Assembly (NCBI GenBank): GCA_947846985.1
Contig: CANTUZ010000008.1
Span: forward strand, 27,733,352-27,797,351
Length of the DNA stretch: 64,000 bases
Origin: Fratercula arctica
Taxonomy: Eukaryota > Chordata > Aves > Charadriiformes > Alcidae
Direction: 5' to 3'
The first letter of the stretch is position 1. Each line of letters opens with the position of its first letter. The translations under genes were made by a program, and so were the position numbers. Shown here in pieces: positions 61,006-64,000 of this stretch. The notes under the pieces were generated by a model. It saw only the letters and a program-made list of their open reading frames with translations, did not search any database and was not told the origin of the DNA.

Positions 61006-64000
61006 AGCGACAGTACAAGAACAGGAACAACAAATTATCTAAAGAGAAGGCGGAGGAACAGTAGCTCTTATTCCTAAAATACTGCTGTGGTTTCTGGCTC
61101 ACACTGCATGCCTGACCAGTTCCCTCCGAACAAATATTGTCAAATCTGTTGTCCCGATCCTTTATCATCAGTTTGGGAAAAGAGTGAAAGATTGAATAGG
61201 TTATAATGTGGTCTTTAAAACTCTGATCTATGGACAGATGTAGAATATCATTTTCTGATGGATTCTGTGTTTACCTGCATTTCCCATCTTTCTGGCATCT
61301 TTGCTCACTGCTAGCTTCCATTCTTAAACATGACTGAGGAAGTAGCTTAAAAAAAAAAAAAGAGAAGAAACAGCAAGCTGGGAAAGCAGAAGCAATCAAT
61401 CAAATCTGTTTGGGGCCTTCTACAATGTAAAAACAAATATTGTTTGATTTCAACTTAACACAGCAGAAAACTGAGGCATATTTATGTAGATTCTCCCTCA
61501 CTGATGCCTTGCTTGAATGTTGCTTTAGTGTATTCATTACCAGGGCTGGATGATCATTTTCACCATTCACTTCAGATGTGCATCGATATTTCATTAATTA
61601 CTATTAATCACAAAATTACCATATAAGTGCAAAGACTATGGGGGCCTATATATGCCTCATTAAGCTAATATAGCGTAAGAAATTGACTGGACTTTCAAAC
61701 ATGTTTGCTATTGAATACGGTAAGAACGCATGATTAAAACTCAACTAACTTACTGTCAAGTATACTGTACAGATGGAGTACAATGATATTGCAAAATCTT
61801 TCATGTTCCTAACAAAAAGTTATTATTATTGCTATTTTTCTTAATACCCTTAAACAGTTCATGAACTTGATTCCAAGAACACCAGTGATGTAGGCACTGT
61901 AGAAATTAAACAAGAGAAGCAGCCATTGGCCCAATGGCATGCAAAGAGGACAACACAAAAGAAAGCACTGCTTGTTGCTCATTTTCCACCAGAAAAATGA
62001 GAGTTAATCAAAGGAGATATACCTGTCTGTGAATGCAATACCATGCTAAATGCCCTATATTTTTCCAAAATACTTGTCTAAAGAGGTACGGAACTGAAAA
62101 TTAAATAGCAATGAAGAGCATAATGCAAAAAAGGGACATTTTACCAACACAATGTAATAATCCTAATAGTAAGGCATTGTTAGTTATAATGTATCTGTTA
62201 GTGCTGAATCTTCCTGTAATTGCTTACATTTCTAGTTAAAATAAGACCATATATAGAGCGGGACCACAGCTATTATTCCCAGGGATCCACCCTAAATGTG
62301 TTAAACATAAAGGTTGGTGCAGCTGTGTTGCAAAAGCACAGACATCATATCCTAAGGTGCACAGCATTGGTATCTTTCATTTAATTGCAAGAAGTTTTGG
62401 TGAATATTTGAATGGGATTCAGAGCTCATGTTGGCCATTGTGTGTGAGACAGAAGATGTCTGATGCCATGAAGGCCTAGAATTAGCTTTGATTTCTGTTG
62501 CTAGAGTAGACAGTTAAATGTGAACAGCAACATATGGATTGCATATGCATAGACATCTGCATATTTGAGTTTGCAAAGGAGAACAGCACATAGTCAAAAA
62601 ATTAGATTTCATATGTGATTTCTGTATAATTTTTTGCTTGGAAATTTCATTTTGTCAAAACCTCAGCATCTAGAAATGGCAGTACAGCATTCAGTTCTGG
62701 TAGGGGCACCCTAAAATATGAAGTCAGTCTCAGCTATTGTAATTAACCATGATCACAAACCGATCAAGTTTAATACCTTAGGTTTATTACAAAGCTTTAT
62801 TAGAAAGCTGTTCTCACATCTGATCCCTTTGAAGATTAGAAACCTGAATACATTGTAATCCTAAATGTATTCATGGTCATTCACTCCCACATATAGATGG
62901 TCTTTGGCTAGTGCAACAATTCTGTTTCCCTGGTGTTTATCCACTGATGTAGTTATAAACAGGAAAAATTCTCCACTCAGTTTTCACTTGACTGTATTTT
63001 AAAATATATATATTTTAGTGCTCCCTATCCTGATCATATGAAAGTACCAAAAAAAAAAATGGAATAAAAAGATAATTTTGATGGTTTTGCTTTTTCATTT
63101 AACTGAAACAGCTCAGACATCATTTAATTCTAAACTTCCTATTTTGTTCAGACTAGATCACCATTCCTGAATCAACCATGTTTCCCATCATGTTAACCTT
63201 GTCAGACTAGAGGACTGATTGAACACCTGATACAACTACTTCATGGTCTTTGGATGTGAAGGCAAAGGAAGGGCAAAACAAAGGTATAAGAAGGAACTGG
63301 TCATACGGATAAAGAAGTCACATTGGTGTTTGAACTGGGTGTCCTATGAACCTATGAATTTTATAACCCAAACTAGCACCTCAAATTAGCATCAAGGCCA
63401 ACTGCTTTACATAACTACATGGGCTTTTTCCTTCTACACTGGACAACTAGCAGTACTAAAATTATAGCATGGTGGCATTTCTAAGGGAAGTGGCTGGACT
63501 AAAAGCTGCTGCAAAGTGTGCTGCTAATGGTCTCAGAAGAACCATAGGCCAAGTGATACTATGAAGGCATAATTTTTCCAGGCATTCACAAGATTTGCTG
63601 GCTGGGAAAAGCAAACCATGTTCCACAATGGCAGATGGAAAGGAAATTACTCTTGCATGGGCCTGAGAAACTTCCTTTAGCCTGCTTTATCTTTTGCCAA
63701 TGTCTAGCAAGTTCAGCTGGATGACGGTTGCAGGTTTACTGCCCAGGTACTGTTTAGCAAGGCAACAGAGGCCTTTTTCATGATTTAATCAGCACTGGAA
63801 TCTCTATTAATGACAACTGGCTTTCAGAATGCAGAATATACTAAAGAACACAGTCCTGCTGTGTTAATCAAGGACTCTCATTGTTGAATTAACATGCATT
63901 GTTTGAGTAAATACTTTCTCCCAGTGACTTTGGCTTCTCCAGGGTTAGCAATTGAGTAAACTGTAACAGAAGTGCTGGAGATACCTATAAGATAATCTAC
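61006..64000. other. non-coding unique sequence
   Basis: No gene, RNA or recognisable repeat apart from short A runs near 61350 and 63050. Confidence 0.45.

Noticed and set aside
1..64000. A bacterial-type system, CRISPR array or phage island
   Set aside because: No dense coding, no ribosome-binding sites and no regular spacer repeats; the CR1 LINEs and splice signals show vertebrate nuclear DNA.

Overview
The window looks like gene-poor, AT-rich bird nuclear DNA (intergenic or deep intronic). The best evidence is five fragments of CR1 LINE retrotransposons with the avian features: 5' truncation, a 3' end made of short ATTCTATG-type octamers, and recognisable ORF2 C-terminal peptides. Several weak copies of older amniote repeats (MIR-like SINE tails and repeats with gatttacaccag or gtgaaatcctg(g)cccc motifs) also fit an archosaur genome. 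The youngest CR1 tails resemble those of Neoaves, but I cannot name a species. I see no bacterial operon, CRISPR array, tRNA, rRNA or other structural RNA gene.

Layout. 0-1.1 kb: a CpG-rich block that reads on the minus strand like a retroviral LTR (TATA-like box, AATAAA, TGT...ACA ends). 4.4-4.8 kb: two diverged tandem copies of a segment of about 155 bp. 6.2-6.6 kb: CR1 (+) with an open 3' ORF2. 7.9-16.1 kb: three minus-strand islands that look like protein-coding exons, each behind a good splice acceptor, plus a long CR1 (-) at 8.7-9.6 kb and two adjacent hairpins at 12.3 kb. 16.6-34.4 kb: mostly unique sequence with CR1 (-) at 18.9-19.4 kb, old repeat remnants, and three plus-strand candidate exons (16.6, 29.6 and 34.2 kb). 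39.5-64 kb: CR1 (-) at 39.5 kb, a MIR-like fossil at 41.7 kb, a purine-rich tract at 43.4-43.8 kb, CR1 (+) at 48.1 kb, three old self-complementary repeats (52.0, 58.8, 60.2 kb) and an unusually long antisense ORF pair at 60.4-61.0 kb.

No complete gene is visible. The most gene-like signal is the minus-strand set at 16.0, 14.3 and 8.2 kb. It could be the 3' end of an unrecognised multi-exon gene whose last exon carries a 1-base frameshift, or a decayed remnant of one. I do not recognise the protein and the splice phases do not all agree, so this is a hypothesis. Most other open frames have the composition of chance ORFs in AT-rich DNA or lie within or antisense to CR1.
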